Below, one piece after another: positions 27,248-36,480 of a stretch of DNA of 64,000 nt. This DNA comes from Pseudomonas reactans. GTDB taxonomy: Bacteria > Pseudomonadota > Gammaproteobacteria > Pseudomonadales > Pseudomonadaceae. Each line of letters starts with the position of its first letter. Position 1 is the first letter of the stretch. The DNA lies in NCBI RefSeq assembly GCF_013385825.1, contig NZ_JACAPG010000002.1, positions 280,807-344,806 of the forward strand. Reading direction: 5' to 3'. The notes below the pieces were generated by a model. The model did not search any database and was not told where the DNA came from. It worked only from the letters and a program-made list of their open reading frames with translations. Made by a program: the position numbers and the translations under genes.

Positions 27248-27792
27248 GGCTGTGCCTGGGGCAGTGGCAACACACGGCGTACCTGCTCGAATCGGCCAAC
27301 CGACAGCACTATTTCAAGCGCCTGCGGTGGGGTCGCGGCAGCCCCCTTACCCACTGGCCAAACGCTGCTCCACCCGGTGTCACGCGCGAACAAACGCCAA
27401 TTCAGCAAGCGCACATCCTCGAGCAATTTTTGCCGTTCAACCGTCGCCGACTCCAGGCTGCGGCTTTCACGCCACAACACTTGGTTGTTCAGGCGATAGA
27501 ACACCTGCTGACGTTCACTGCGCGGCAAATCCTGCGGGTTGCGCCAGTTACTGCGCAGCAGTTGCAACGTGCCAGGCCCGAGGACCAGCACCGGCGATGC
27601 CAGTTGCACGGCATCACGCTCGATAACAGCGAACGCCCGTTGCAGGCGGCGTAACGCCTGCTCATGGCTTGAGGTAATGTGGTGCGCGCGCACCACGGTG
27701 TCGAACAAGCGCGCACTCGCAAGCCCCAGCAGGGCGAAGATGGCCAACGCGACGACCAGTTCCAGCAAGGTGAAGCCTGATTGCTTACTCAT
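27244..27792 (-). CDS. gspJ: Type II secretion minor pseudopilin GspJ
   Basis: A 182-residue pseudopilin with leader MSKQSG cleaved before FTLLELVVALAIFALLGLAS, including Glu5. The start is ATG at 27792, 8 bases inside the end of gspI; the longer frame upstream would put about 24 extra residues before the prepilin leader and is rejected. GspJ forms the tip complex with GspI and GspK. Confidence 0.9.
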   Translation of the reverse strand: MSKQSGFTLLELVVALAIFALLGLASARLFDTVVRAHHITSSHEQALRRLQRAFAVIERDAVQLASPVLVLGPGTLQLLRSNWRNPQDLPRSERQQVFYRLNNQVLWRESRSLESATVERQKLLEDVRLLNWRLFARDTGWSSVWPVGKGAAATPPQALEIVLSVGRFEQVRRVLPLPQAQP

Positions 27793-28201
27793 GGCGGGCA
27801 GGTATCCAGGCGCTGATGGAGTAGATCGGTTGATCGCTGTCGCTGCGGCTGACACTGATATCAACCTGCTGCAGACGCGGATCTGCGGCTGCAGTGACGG
27901 TTTGCTCTACACGCCATTCACGCCCGTCAAAACGTCGCAACAGTTGCTGTCGGCCCGGGGAAACCGGCTGCACGCGCAACTCGCTCAGTTGGTTGTCTGC
28001 GACCCAGGCACACAGCAGCCGTTCGTGCAGCCGCGCACTCTGGCGCACCGAGTATTGGCTGGCTGCCAGCACCGCGCTCGCCAGCGTGGCAAAAATGGCC
28101 AGCGCGATCATGACCTCCAACAGCGTGAAGCCATGGGCGTGCGCCTGGAACCTGCGCCCGCGACGCAGCCTACGCTTCAACGACAAGCTCTCCGACGCCA
28201 T
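27785..28201 (-). CDS. gspI: Type II secretion minor pseudopilin GspI
   Basis: About 138 residues. Prepilin motif AHAHG cleaved before FTLLEVMIALAIFATLASAVLA with Glu5. The leader from ATG at 28201 is long (24 residues, very basic). A TTG start about 20 bases downstream, behind GGAGAG, would give a normal leader beginning LKRRLRRG, so the start is uncertain. Its 5' end overlaps gspH. Confidence 0.85.
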   Translation of the reverse strand: MASESLSLKRRLRRGRRFQAHAHGFTLLEVMIALAIFATLASAVLAASQYSVRQSARLHERLLCAWVADNQLSELRVQPVSPGRQQLLRRFDGREWRVEQTVTAAADPRLQQVDISVSRSDSDQPIYSISAWIPARHE

Positions 28202-28667
28202 CGCTGACAAGCCGCGCCCGCACGAGCTCCTCGAAGAGGAACGACAAAGTGAATGCGCTGACTTCATCGCTGCTAAGCAGCAGCAGTTGGGGCGCCAGGC
28301 TGTCAAAAGCCAGACGCTGCCCTTCCAGCTCAAGTTGCAGGTGTACGCCCTGCGCCAGCCGATGCACCGCACCAGCCTGTCGCCAACCCTGCGGTTCGAG
28401 GCGCCACAGCTGATACTCATTGCGCTGCACGCGCACGCCGTATTCTCGCCCTTCAATCACCGCTTGCTCGCGCACTTGCTGGATCAGTTGCAACACCTGG
28501 CCGGCTTCCTCCCGGGCCTGACGCGCCGGGTTGCTGCCGGACACCAAGCCCACCAAGCCCAACACAATAGCGATCACGGCGATCACCACCATCAGTTCCA
28601 GCAGGGTAAAACCTCGGCTATGCCTGCGCACTCGATCAGCCTTCCCAGTTGCCGATATCCGCTGCAT
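28170..28667 (-). CDS. gspH: Type II secretion minor pseudopilin GspH
   Basis: A 165-residue pseudopilin with leader ending RRHSRG before FTLLELMVVIAVIAIVLG, Glu5 present. The GspH/FimT beta domain follows (EYGVRVQRNEYQLWRLEPQG). The start at ATG 28667 overlaps the end of gspG by 32 bases. It joins the major pseudopilin to the tip complex. Confidence 0.88.
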   Translation of the reverse strand: MQRISATGKADRVRRHSRGFTLLELMVVIAVIAIVLGLVGLVSGSNPARQAREEAGQVLQLIQQVREQAVIEGREYGVRVQRNEYQLWRLEPQGWRQAGAVHRLAQGVHLQLELEGQRLAFDSLAPQLLLLSSDEVSAFTLSFLFEELVRARLVSDGVGELVVEA

Positions 28668-29079
28668 GGCCGTCACCACCGGCAGCACCATCGGCGCCCA
28701 GGGAGTAGAGGTCATAGCCACCGTTGGCGGAGCGCACACCTGGGTTCAGGTATTGATAGGGCGTCCCCCAAGGGTCCACCGGTAGACTTTTCAAATAGCC
28801 CTGGGCGTTCCAGTTACGCACGGTAGGCGTGCCCACCGGCCGCTTGCTCAGCGCCTCCAGACCTTGCAAGGTCGAGGGGTACACGGCGTTGTCGAGGCGA
28901 TACATTTCCAGGCTGGTTGCTATCGCCTGGATATCGGTCCTGGCGGCCGTGACCTTGGCCTGATCCGGCCGACTCATGAACTGCGGCACCACAATGGCCC
29001 CCAGCACGCCGATGATGACCACCACCACCATGATTTCGATCAGAGTAAAACCGCGTTGCCCCTTGGGTATTTCCAGCAT
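28636..29079 (-). CDS. gspG: Type II secretion major pseudopilin GspG
   Basis: A 147-residue major pseudopilin. Leader MLEIPKGQRG is cleaved before FTLIEIMVVVVIIGVLGAI. YPSTLQGLEAL, LPVDPWGTPYQYLNPG and YDLYSLGADG are diagnostic, the last region carrying the calcium-binding Asp residues. It forms the periplasmic pseudopilus that drives secretion. It lies directly after gspF. Confidence 0.95.
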   Translation of the reverse strand: MLEIPKGQRGFTLIEIMVVVVIIGVLGAIVVPQFMSRPDQAKVTAARTDIQAIATSLEMYRLDNAVYPSTLQGLEALSKRPVGTPTVRNWNAQGYLKSLPVDPWGTPYQYLNPGVRSANGGYDLYSLGADGAAGGDGHAADIGNWEG

Positions 29080-30285
29080 TCAATTCACCAATTGGTTAAG
29101 GCTGAGGATCGGCAACAAAATGGCCATGACGATCAGCAGCACCACGCCGCCCATCACCACCAGCATTGCCGGTTCAAACAAGCTCACCACCAGCGCGATG
29201 CGCGCGGCGAGGTTTTTTTCCTGTTGCTCGGCGGCGCGCGCCAGCATTGTGTCGAGTTCACCGGCGCGTTCACCGCTGGCAATCATGTGCAACATCAACG
29301 GTGGGATATCCCCGCCGGCCTCAAGGCCACGGGTCAGGGTGCCGCCCTCACGTACCGAGCGCGCGACGTCCCTCATACGTGCGCGGATAGTCACATTGCC
29401 AATCACCGCTGCGGCAATTTCCAGGGCGTCGACCAGGGGCACAGCACTTCGGCCAAGAATCGCCAGGGTGCTGGCAAACCGCGCCGCTTCCATTGCCCGA
29501 AACACACTGCCTAACAGCGGGATATGCAGCGCCAGGCGATGCCATTGCTCACGCCAGTGGGGTTGGCGCAGGCCCCAGCGCAGCGCAGCGACGGCAGCGC
29601 TCAATAGCGCCAGCAACACCAGTCCATAGGCCCGCATGCCTTGGCTCACGACGATCATGGCCTGGGTCAGCCAGGGCAACGGCTGGCCACTGCCGACAAA
29701 GATTTTCACCACATCGGGCACCACATACCCCAGCAGAAAGCCAACAATCGCCACACAGGCGAACATCAGCAGTGCCGGGTACACCAGCGCCAGTTGTATC
29801 TTTTGTCTCGACGCCTGGCGGGCCTCGGTGTAGGCCGCCAGTTGCTCAAGCACGTGGCCCAAGTGACCCGAGCGCTCGCCCGCGGCAACGGTCGCGCGAA
29901 ACACCTCGGGAAACGCCCGTGGGAACACGCCAAGTGCCGCCGCCAGAGGATGCCCTTGCATGACACGGTCGCGAACCTGAGCAAGCAGACTGCTGACGTG
30001 CCGCTTCTGGCTTTGCTGGGCAACAGCCAGCAGGGCCTGCTCCAACGGCAAGCCAGCCTGAACCAGAGTGGACAGCTGCAAGGTCAGCAGGGCCAGATCG
30101 CCTGCACTCAGCCCTGCCGCTCGCGCCCGCCCTCGGACACGCGGCGCGTTCGCCGCCTGTATTCGGTTGGGCAGCAGCCCCCGCTCACGCAGCAGTTGTC
30201 GGGCATGGCGCGGGCTGTCGGCTTCTTGTCGCCCCTTGCACGAACGGCCTTCGCGGTCTTGGGCACGATAGTCATAGGTCGGCAC
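29080..30285 (-). CDS. gspF: Type II secretion inner-membrane protein GspF
   Basis: A 401-residue polytopic protein with two cytoplasmic GspF helical domains and three membrane helices (about 168-190, 215-240 and 370-395). Motifs LSTLVQAGLPLEQALLAVAQQ and GERSGHL, then GERAGELDTML in the second repeat, are typical. It contacts GspE and GspL in the assembly platform. It ends immediately before the gspG start, and 2 bases separate it from gspE. Confidence 0.93.
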   Translation of the reverse strand: MPTYDYRAQDREGRSCKGRQEADSPRHARQLLRERGLLPNRIQAANAPRVRGRARAAGLSAGDLALLTLQLSTLVQAGLPLEQALLAVAQQSQKRHVSSLLAQVRDRVMQGHPLAAALGVFPRAFPEVFRATVAAGERSGHLGHVLEQLAAYTEARQASRQKIQLALVYPALLMFACVAIVGFLLGYVVPDVVKIFVGSGQPLPWLTQAMIVVSQGMRAYGLVLLALLSAAVAALRWGLRQPHWREQWHRLALHIPLLGSVFRAMEAARFASTLAILGRSAVPLVDALEIAAAVIGNVTIRARMRDVARSVREGGTLTRGLEAGGDIPPLMLHMIASGERAGELDTMLARAAEQQEKNLAARIALVVSLFEPAMLVVMGGVVLLIVMAILLPILSLNQLVN

Positions 30286-30287
30286 GA

Positions 30288-31736
30288 CTAGCCCTCCTGA
30301 GTCACACGTAACAGCTCGTCCACGCTGGTCAGCCCTTCGAGCACCCGGCGGCGGCCGTCCTCGAAGAGGCTTGCGCTAGAGCGCCGTGCCTGCGCCAGCA
30401 ATGCCTGCTCGCTCGCACCTTGATGAATCAGCTCGGACAGCGTCGGCGTGACACTGACCAATTCGTAGATACCCATGCGACCGCGATAACCCTGACGGCA
30501 GTGTTCACACCCGCGCGCCTTGAACACGCGAGCCATAGGGTCGGGGGCTAGCCCCAATCGCCGGCAAACGTCGGCGTCCATTTCCATGGCGGTCTTGCAG
30601 TGCGGGCATAGGGTGCGCAGCAAACGCTGCGCCAGCACCCCCACCAGCGACGACGCCAGCAGATAGGCATCCACGCCCATGTCCACCAGCCGGGTGACGG
30701 CGCCGATGGCGCTGTTGGTGTGCAGCGTTGACAGCACCAAGTGCCCGGTAAGCGATGCCTGCACTGCAATTTCGGCGGTTTCACGGTCACGAATCTCACC
30801 GACCATCACCACATCGGGGTCTTGGCGCAGGATCGCTCGCAGCCCGCGGGCAAACGTCATCTGTACCTTGGGGTTGACCGGGGTCTGGCCGACCCCTGGC
30901 AGGTGGTACTCAATCGGGTCTTCGACCGTCAGGATATTGCGGGTCTGGTCATTGAGATGGCTCAGTGCGGCATACAGGCTAGTGGTCTTGCCCGAGCCGG
31001 TAGGGCCGGTCACAAGCAAGATCCCATGGGGCTTGCCCAGCAGTTGCTGCAACTCGTCCTGGGTCTGCGCCGACATGCCCAGGCGCGCCAGTTGTAATCG
31101 GCCGGCCTGTTTGTCGAGCAAGCGCAGCACCACCCGTTCCCCATGGGCCGAAGGCAGTGTGGAGACCCGTACATCCACTTCGTGCCCCGCCAGGCGCAGG
31201 GCCATGCGGCCGTCCTGGGGGATGCGTTTTTCGGCGATGTCCAGGCGCGCCATGACCTTGATGCGTGACACCAGCAACGTTGCCAGCTCGCGCTGGGGTC
31301 GCAGCATTTCGCGCAGTTGTCCATCCACTCGCATGCGCACCGTCAGGGTGTGTTCGAACGTCTCCAGGTGCACATCCGAGGCCTTTTCGCGCACCGCTTC
31401 ACTCAGCAAGGCATTGATCAGACGAATGATCGGCGCATCACCTTGTTGCTCCAGCAGATCGGCCGTCTGCGGCACATGGTCCACCAGGCTGAGCAGGTCC
31501 AGTTCATCGTCCAGTCCCTGGGCGACTTGCTCGGCGGCACTCTGCCCCTCGCTGTAGACCTCGGCCAGGCGTGCGGCAAACGCCTCGGCGGTCAGTACGC
31601 GCAGCGGCAACTCGTGTTCCATCAAGCGGCGCACTTCGCCGATGGCGCTCAATGGCGTATCACCGCGCAGCATCAATCGCCCATCATCGATCAATACGCC
31701 AAGACGGCGGGCGAAACCAAAGGGCAAGGCTTTCAT
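30288..31736 (-). CDS. gspE: Type II secretion ATPase GspE
   Basis: A 482-residue secretion ATPase. Walker A GPTGSGKTTSLYAAL is near residue 245, the Asp box and Walker B (PDVVMVGEIRDRETAEIA) near 310, and the His box (LTGHLVLSTLHTN) follows. A four-Cys zinc module (CPHC, then CEHC) is at about 375-415. It powers pseudopilus assembly from the cytoplasm. ATGA overlap with gspD. Confidence 0.95.
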   Translation of the reverse strand: MKALPFGFARRLGVLIDDGRLMLRGDTPLSAIGEVRRLMEHELPLRVLTAEAFAARLAEVYSEGQSAAEQVAQGLDDELDLLSLVDHVPQTADLLEQQGDAPIIRLINALLSEAVREKASDVHLETFEHTLTVRMRVDGQLREMLRPQRELATLLVSRIKVMARLDIAEKRIPQDGRMALRLAGHEVDVRVSTLPSAHGERVVLRLLDKQAGRLQLARLGMSAQTQDELQQLLGKPHGILLVTGPTGSGKTTSLYAALSHLNDQTRNILTVEDPIEYHLPGVGQTPVNPKVQMTFARGLRAILRQDPDVVMVGEIRDRETAEIAVQASLTGHLVLSTLHTNSAIGAVTRLVDMGVDAYLLASSLVGVLAQRLLRTLCPHCKTAMEMDADVCRRLGLAPDPMARVFKARGCEHCRQGYRGRMGIYELVSVTPTLSELIHQGASEQALLAQARRSSASLFEDGRRRVLEGLTSVDELLRVTQEG

Positions 31737-33592
31737 TGGGCTTGCGGCGCTACCGCGCGCGGCTCGAACAATTGCGATGCATCCTCGTGTTGCCGCAGCT
31801 CCCGGTAGCGCTGTCGGCTGATCTCGGAAAGCTCCTGCCCGCCGCGTACAATGGTCGGGCGCAGGAAGACCATCAGGTTGCTCTTGGTCTGGGTGTCGCG
31901 ACTCCAGCGGAACAGCGCCCCGAGGTAGGGAATATCACGCAGCAACGGTACACCGCTGCTCTGGGTACGTACGCTGTCCTTGATCAAGCCGCCGATGACG
32001 ATGATCTCGCCATCATTGGCGAGAATCGTGCTTTTCAGCGCACGTTTGTTTGTGATCAGGTCCGAGGAGTCCACACCGGATACCGCTGGCGCGATATCGG
32101 ACACCTCCTGCTCGACCTCCAGGCGCAAGGTCGAGCCTTCGTTGATATAGGGCTTGATCTTGAGGCTGATGCCGACGTCCTTGCGCTCCACCGTTGTGAA
32201 CGGATTGTCCGCGCCGCTGCTGTTGGTGGCATAGGAGCCGGTCTTGAACGGCACGTTCTGCCCCACAATGATTTCTGCCTCCTGGTTGTCCAGGGTCAGC
32301 AGGCTCGGCGTCGACAACAGGTTGCTGTGGGTATTGCTGGCAAGAGCCGATATCAAAGCGCCAAAACGATCGCTGCCCAGCCTGAGTACAGCCCCTTCAG
32401 GTGCGACCGTGTTTTCATCAAAGTTCAGCGCACCGAGTACCGGGATGCCAGTGCCCGGGAAGTTGATGAAACCCTGCGCGTCGCCACTGTTGAGTGCCCA
32501 TTGCACGCCAAGGGCCTCACTGATATCGCCGGTGACTTCAACAATGGCGGCGTGAATCAACACTTGCGCCCGCGGATGGTCCAACTCGCGCACAATCCCT
32601 TCGAGGGTGGAAAGCTGCGTCGCCTCGGCCACGATCACCAGAGCATTCTGGCTCTCGTCGGCCCGTACCATGAACGGTGTGCTGGCCGACGTGTCTTTCA
32701 GGCCCAGGCCGGCAGGAGATGCCTTCGCGCCCTGGTCCAGGGTATCCAGCACTTGCGCCAATTGCTTGGCATCGCTGTAACGCAGGCGAATGACTCGCGC
32801 GTTGTCCAGGCGGGCGGGGGTGGGTGTGTCCAGGCGGCGCGCCAGTTGGCCGAGGCGCTGACGCACCGCTGCCGTACCGACGATGACGAGCCGGTTGCTG
32901 CGGGGATCGGCCAGGACCTGGATCGCACTGTCGGCATTCTGTTTGCCGATGGATGCTTCCATCAGCCGGGCAATATCCTGCGCGACGCCGTGGCGCAGCT
33001 CCACCAGTTCGTAGGCATTTTTCGCGCCGGAGTCCAGTTGCCGAATGACCTCGCTGATGCGACGAACGTTGCTGGCCGTATCCGTAACGACCAGTGCATT
33101 GGCCGAGGCCGATGGGCCGACGTAGCCATTGGGCGAAATCAACGGCCGTACCAGCCCAGCCAGATCCGATGCCTGACTGGCGCCCAACGCGATGACTTGG
33201 GTGGTGAACTGCTGCGGCGTCGCCGCGTGCGCGCCTGGCGGGCCAGCCAACGACTTGGCTTGGGCCACCGGCACGATGAGGATCTGGTCACCTTGATCGA
33301 TCACGCTGAAATCATGCGCATCGAGGACACTGTAAAACAGCCGTCGCACGCCTTCACGGTCCAACGCTTCGTTGGACATGACGGTGATGCGGCCTTGTAC
33401 CTTGGGATCGAGGATGACCGTGGTGTCGAGGATGGTCGAAATTTCCTCAACCACATCACGCAACTCGGCATTGTTCAGCGTCAATCGCCAGCGCTGCGCC
33501 TCACCCGAGGACGGCCCCACATATAACACTGCACCCATGACGAGCAGCGTGAAAACGCCCGTCATGGCCCGCAGCCCGAGATGGCTGTGCAT
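31733..33592 (-). CDS. gspD: Type II secretion outer-membrane secretin GspD
   Basis: A 619-residue secretin. After a signal-like segment (TGVFTLLVMGAVLYVG) comes the N0 domain (LTLNNAELRDVVEEIS), three N1-N3 repeats (about 120-330), and the secretin barrel (VPFKTGSYATN, then IVIGGLIKDS, LRDIPYLGALFR). It forms the outer-membrane exit channel. ATG at 33592 was chosen because CAGGAG lies upstream and the signal peptide follows; it begins 5 bases after gspC's stop. ATG at 33622, inside gspC, is possible. Confidence 0.92.
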   Translation of the reverse strand: MHSHLGLRAMTGVFTLLVMGAVLYVGPSSGEAQRWRLTLNNAELRDVVEEISTILDTTVILDPKVQGRITVMSNEALDREGVRRLFYSVLDAHDFSVIDQGDQILIVPVAQAKSLAGPPGAHAATPQQFTTQVIALGASQASDLAGLVRPLISPNGYVGPSASANALVVTDTASNVRRISEVIRQLDSGAKNAYELVELRHGVAQDIARLMEASIGKQNADSAIQVLADPRSNRLVIVGTAAVRQRLGQLARRLDTPTPARLDNARVIRLRYSDAKQLAQVLDTLDQGAKASPAGLGLKDTSASTPFMVRADESQNALVIVAEATQLSTLEGIVRELDHPRAQVLIHAAIVEVTGDISEALGVQWALNSGDAQGFINFPGTGIPVLGALNFDENTVAPEGAVLRLGSDRFGALISALASNTHSNLLSTPSLLTLDNQEAEIIVGQNVPFKTGSYATNSSGADNPFTTVERKDVGISLKIKPYINEGSTLRLEVEQEVSDIAPAVSGVDSSDLITNKRALKSTILANDGEIIVIGGLIKDSVRTQSSGVPLLRDIPYLGALFRWSRDTQTKSNLMVFLRPTIVRGGQELSEISRQRYRELRQHEDASQLFEPRAVAPQAQ

Positions 33593-33596
33593 GAAC

Positions 33597-34103
33597 CTAG
33601 TCACTCCTGGGTTGTTCGACATGAGGTCGAAAATGAAGGGCTGCAGGCGCTTGGAGTGGTGTATCGGCGGCCTGCAGAAACCGCCCGACCAGCGGACGCA
33701 GCCTGAGCACTTCCTCGCGGCCCTGGCGCCACACCACCACGTGGGTGGGCTCGATGCGGCGCAACACGCTACCGCCCGGCAGACGCTCACCGGGACGGTA
33801 AAACCGCTCAATGTCTGGCCCGGCCAGCAACGCCCGTGATTCGCTGTCGCTGGCGACTACGGTAGCGCGCAGTGTCAAAGGTTCGGCGCTATTCAACACG
33901 CCGTCAGGTTCGGTAAAACCCAGCACCGTTGCTATCGCCAGTGTATTGAGCGTGGCCAAGGGCTCGGCCGTCGCCGTCGGAACAGACACCCCGTGCACCA
34001 CCGCCCCGCCGACCTGGCGAAACTGCCATTCCTGCCATCCCAGCATCAGCCCGTAGCCTACCGGCCACATCAAGACGAGCGCGCGCCGCACCATCGGCCT
34101 CAT
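33597..34103 (-). CDS. gspC: Type II secretion protein GspC, short form without PDZ
   Basis: A 168-residue protein with one N-terminal helix (LVLMWPVGYGLMLGW) and a single HR domain (ATVLGFTEPDGVLNSAEPLTLRATV, then ERLPGGSVLRRIEPTHVVV). The HR domain contacts the secretin N0 domain. The C-terminal PDZ or coiled-coil domain of classical GspC (about 270-300 residues) is absent. The identification rests on position and the HR pattern. Confidence 0.75.
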   Translation of the reverse strand: MRPMVRRALVLMWPVGYGLMLGWQEWQFRQVGGAVVHGVSVPTATAEPLATLNTLAIATVLGFTEPDGVLNSAEPLTLRATVVASDSESRALLAGPDIERFYRPGERLPGGSVLRRIEPTHVVVWRQGREEVLRLRPLVGRFLQAADTPLQAPAALHFRPHVEQPRSD

Positions 34104-34110
34104 GAGGTAC

Positions 34111-34695
34111 TCACTTGCCGTCCCCTGACCGGGAAAGCCCCATGTTTTTCAGGACCGGGCGCCCACATGACTCATGGACGATAACTGCCCCCACATGCAG
34201 GACGACCAGCGCCAACAGCACCATGCAGGCCTGAATATGCACCTGAGTAAACCCGTGAATGGCAACGGGGTCAGCCAGCGGTTGTGCAATCCGCAGGAAA
34301 TTAAACACATTGATCGGGCGGTCCATCATCAGCACACCGGTCACCAATACAACGCCCAGCACCATATAAATTGATTTATGCACTAACAACGCCATGTAAT
34401 CGCTCAAAGAGCGTCTTTTACCTCCCGAAGAAAAGCCATGAAAAAAAGAGCTGTACAACCTGAAAATATAGAACGGGATATAAAGCGTCGTCAGTGAAAT
34501 GTTAAAAAACGCCAACCCATTTTTAATGTTTTTTGCCACGTCGAATACAGCCATATAAAACCCCGACAACAGCGCCCACAAAATAACCACTGTCGACATC
34601 CAATGAAGCCACACCTGGCTGCCCGAATAAACCCTGGGTGTTGTCACACTTAAATCCCATTTATAAAAAAACTTCGAAGCACACAGCACTGACAA
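34111..34695 (-). CDS. Cytochrome b561-type di-haem membrane protein
   Basis: A 194-residue protein with four predicted helices. Each helix holds a His suited to haem binding: VWLHWM, LVHKSIYM, FTQVHIQACM and VVLHVGAVIVHE. That is the two-haem b561 pattern. Such proteins pass electrons across the inner membrane. The gene lies between the LPMO and gspC on the same strand with short gaps, so it is part of this locus. Its base composition is more A/T-rich than its neighbours (34430-34720 especially). Electron delivery toward the copper LPMO, or disposal of reactive oxygen, is a context guess. Confidence 0.8.
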   Translation of the reverse strand: MSVLCASKFFYKWDLSVTTPRVYSGSQVWLHWMSTVVILWALLSGFYMAVFDVAKNIKNGLAFFNISLTTLYIPFYIFRLYSSFFHGFSSGGKRRSLSDYMALLVHKSIYMVLGVVLVTGVLMMDRPINVFNFLRIAQPLADPVAIHGFTQVHIQACMVLLALVVLHVGAVIVHESCGRPVLKNMGLSRSGDGK

Positions 34696-34732
34696 GTTCT
34701 TTCAAACTTGTCAGCCCCTCTTTTACCTATCG

Positions 34733-36193
34733 TTAGAGCTGGTTCCAAGCCGTTTGCCAATGGTGGCCCACGCCCGGCTCAAAGCCATTGGCCGTCGGCA
34801 GGTACTGCTTGCAGTAACCCGACTCCGGGAACGGCTTGCACTCGTAGACCTCGCCGGTTTTGGGGTGCAATACCCGGGTACCGGCTTCGTAGGTCGCCAG
34901 ACCCGCCGGGAACACGAAGTGATAGTCCTTGGCGCCACCTTCGCCCGTCATATTGACCGCCTGCGTATCCTGGCGGGTGGTTCGGCCATCAACGGTCGTG
35001 CCGACCAGCGTCATGTGATGAGTACCTGGCTCGGAACGCACGTCCATTTCGAGCCAGTTGCTGGTGCCCTGAGCCAGCGTTTTCACGCTACCGACGGGTT
35101 TGTTGCTGGCATTGAACAAGGTGGCTTCGACGTTCATGTCGCGGTTGGCGATCATGGCAAAGCGCATTGTGTTGCGTCCCTTAGCCAGCACGTACTCCGA
35201 GGCCAGCGTCGACAAGCTCATTCGCGCTTGCTCATCCTCGCGCATGTCGAGGGCCAGTTCGTAACGGATCACGCCGCTTTCTTTCTGGGCGAACAGGTTG
35301 TTCTGGCCTTTGACGGGGGCGATGCTGCCGTCCTCATCGCGGATACCCGCTTGAATCAAGGCCTGGCTCTTGTTGATCTGTTCCGCCAGCTTGAACGCCC
35401 AGTTCTGCGATGCGCCCTCTTCAGCATTTTCGATGCTGATTTCCACGCTGTGCGGCGCGTTTTCGCCAGCGGCGGTAAAGGCACGGGCCTTGACCTTGTC
35501 GCCCGGCAGCAACACGGTGGACGGCGCGATGCTGCCGACGTTGCTCCAACCGCCGGGCAACTCCGCACTGGCGACAATGTCGACATCGACCACGTTATGG
35601 AACGCGGCGGCGGTGTCACCGACGGTCCAGATGCCGAGGATTACGTGCGAGCCCGTCTTGTCTTGGGGGATCACACAAGCATGCTTGTCGCCGCTGACCG
35701 GCAGCACGTTACCACCCTCCTTTGTGCAAAATGGCGTTGTGTCAAAAGACCTACGCTTGAGCGGCTCGTTGGGGTTCCAACCATTACGGGTGATGAAGTA
35801 CTCATGCTTGGTGGCCGGATGTGCCGCCGTGTACTTCCAGTCGAACGTGATATTGCGATCCTTGATTTCGGTCTTGTACCAGCGTGTGGCCGACTGAGCA
35901 TCCATGGCCGAGAAAAGCGCGATGCCGCCGCTGGCGATCTTGCCGTCTACCGGCCCCTGCCCCTCTGCGCCACCGGCGCCGGCGGGAAACCCCTTGAACG
36001 TCTCGCCCACACTTTGGGGCTCGTACTGTGCGCCACCGCAATTGGTGTTCAACCCTTTTTGACACTGATAGGCGCGTGACGGCGGTTCATTCAAATAACC
36101 ATGTGCCTGTACGCCTTGGACAGGCACTAACATTGCACTCAACAATGTCAGCGACGATACGCCGGCCCAACGTGAAACAACTCTATCAACCAT
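34733..36193 (-). CDS. Chitin-active LPMO (AA10) with C-terminal chitin-binding module, GbpA/CbpD-like
   Basis: A 486-residue exported protein. The signal peptide ends GVQA, leaving His1 in HGYLNEPPSRAYQC; this and His in TAAHPATKHEYF form the copper brace of AA10 lytic polysaccharide mono-oxygenases. GbpA-like middle domains follow. The C-terminal 55 residues (YEAGTRVLHPKTGEVYECKP, then GHHWQTAWNQL) look like a CBM73 chitin-binding module. CbpD-type proteins are T2SS substrates in P. aeruginosa, and here the T2SS genes lie directly downstream. ATG at 36193 gives a compact signal peptide; a start 17 codons upstream is less likely. Confidence 0.9.
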   Translation of the reverse strand: MVDRVVSRWAGVSSLTLLSAMLVPVQGVQAHGYLNEPPSRAYQCQKGLNTNCGGAQYEPQSVGETFKGFPAGAGGAEGQGPVDGKIASGGIALFSAMDAQSATRWYKTEIKDRNITFDWKYTAAHPATKHEYFITRNGWNPNEPLKRRSFDTTPFCTKEGGNVLPVSGDKHACVIPQDKTGSHVILGIWTVGDTAAAFHNVVDVDIVASAELPGGWSNVGSIAPSTVLLPGDKVKARAFTAAGENAPHSVEISIENAEEGASQNWAFKLAEQINKSQALIQAGIRDEDGSIAPVKGQNNLFAQKESGVIRYELALDMREDEQARMSLSTLASEYVLAKGRNTMRFAMIANRDMNVEATLFNASNKPVGSVKTLAQGTSNWLEMDVRSEPGTHHMTLVGTTVDGRTTRQDTQAVNMTGEGGAKDYHFVFPAGLATYEAGTRVLHPKTGEVYECKPFPESGYCKQYLPTANGFEPGVGHHWQTAWNQL

Positions 36194-36480
36194 AAAATTC
36201 ACACTCACCCAGACAGCCACAAAGAAGCCCATGTCCGATGACATGGCCGATTTTTTCTACAATAGCTCGGGAGGGGAGTATTACAGCAGCGGCCATTAAT
36301 TAATGTAGGAAAAGTTGAATTATCTTAATTGAAGTTTCCCAGCACTCAACCAACAGACGAGACTGAAAGAACTTTCCCACTTATAAAAATACAACTAAAC
36401 ACTCGACATAAACCCTGCAAGATTCTTAATCTCACACAGCATAGGACAGGCAATACAATAATTACGAAGACAACCAAAAA
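36194..36480. other. A/T-rich promoter region upstream of the LPMO-T2SS genes
   Basis: No gene is seen in this stretch, and much of it (about 36290-36480) is far richer in A/T than the rest of the window. It contains ATTAATTAATG and several TTATAA-like words that could serve as - strand -10 elements, so the LPMO promoter probably lies here. No specific site can be fixed by eye. Confidence 0.5.

Noticed and set aside
31571..33526. 651-codon open frame on the + strand opposite gspE/gspD
   Set aside because: It is antisense to clear secretin and ATPase genes, has no family motifs and no RBS; long shadows are common at this GC content.
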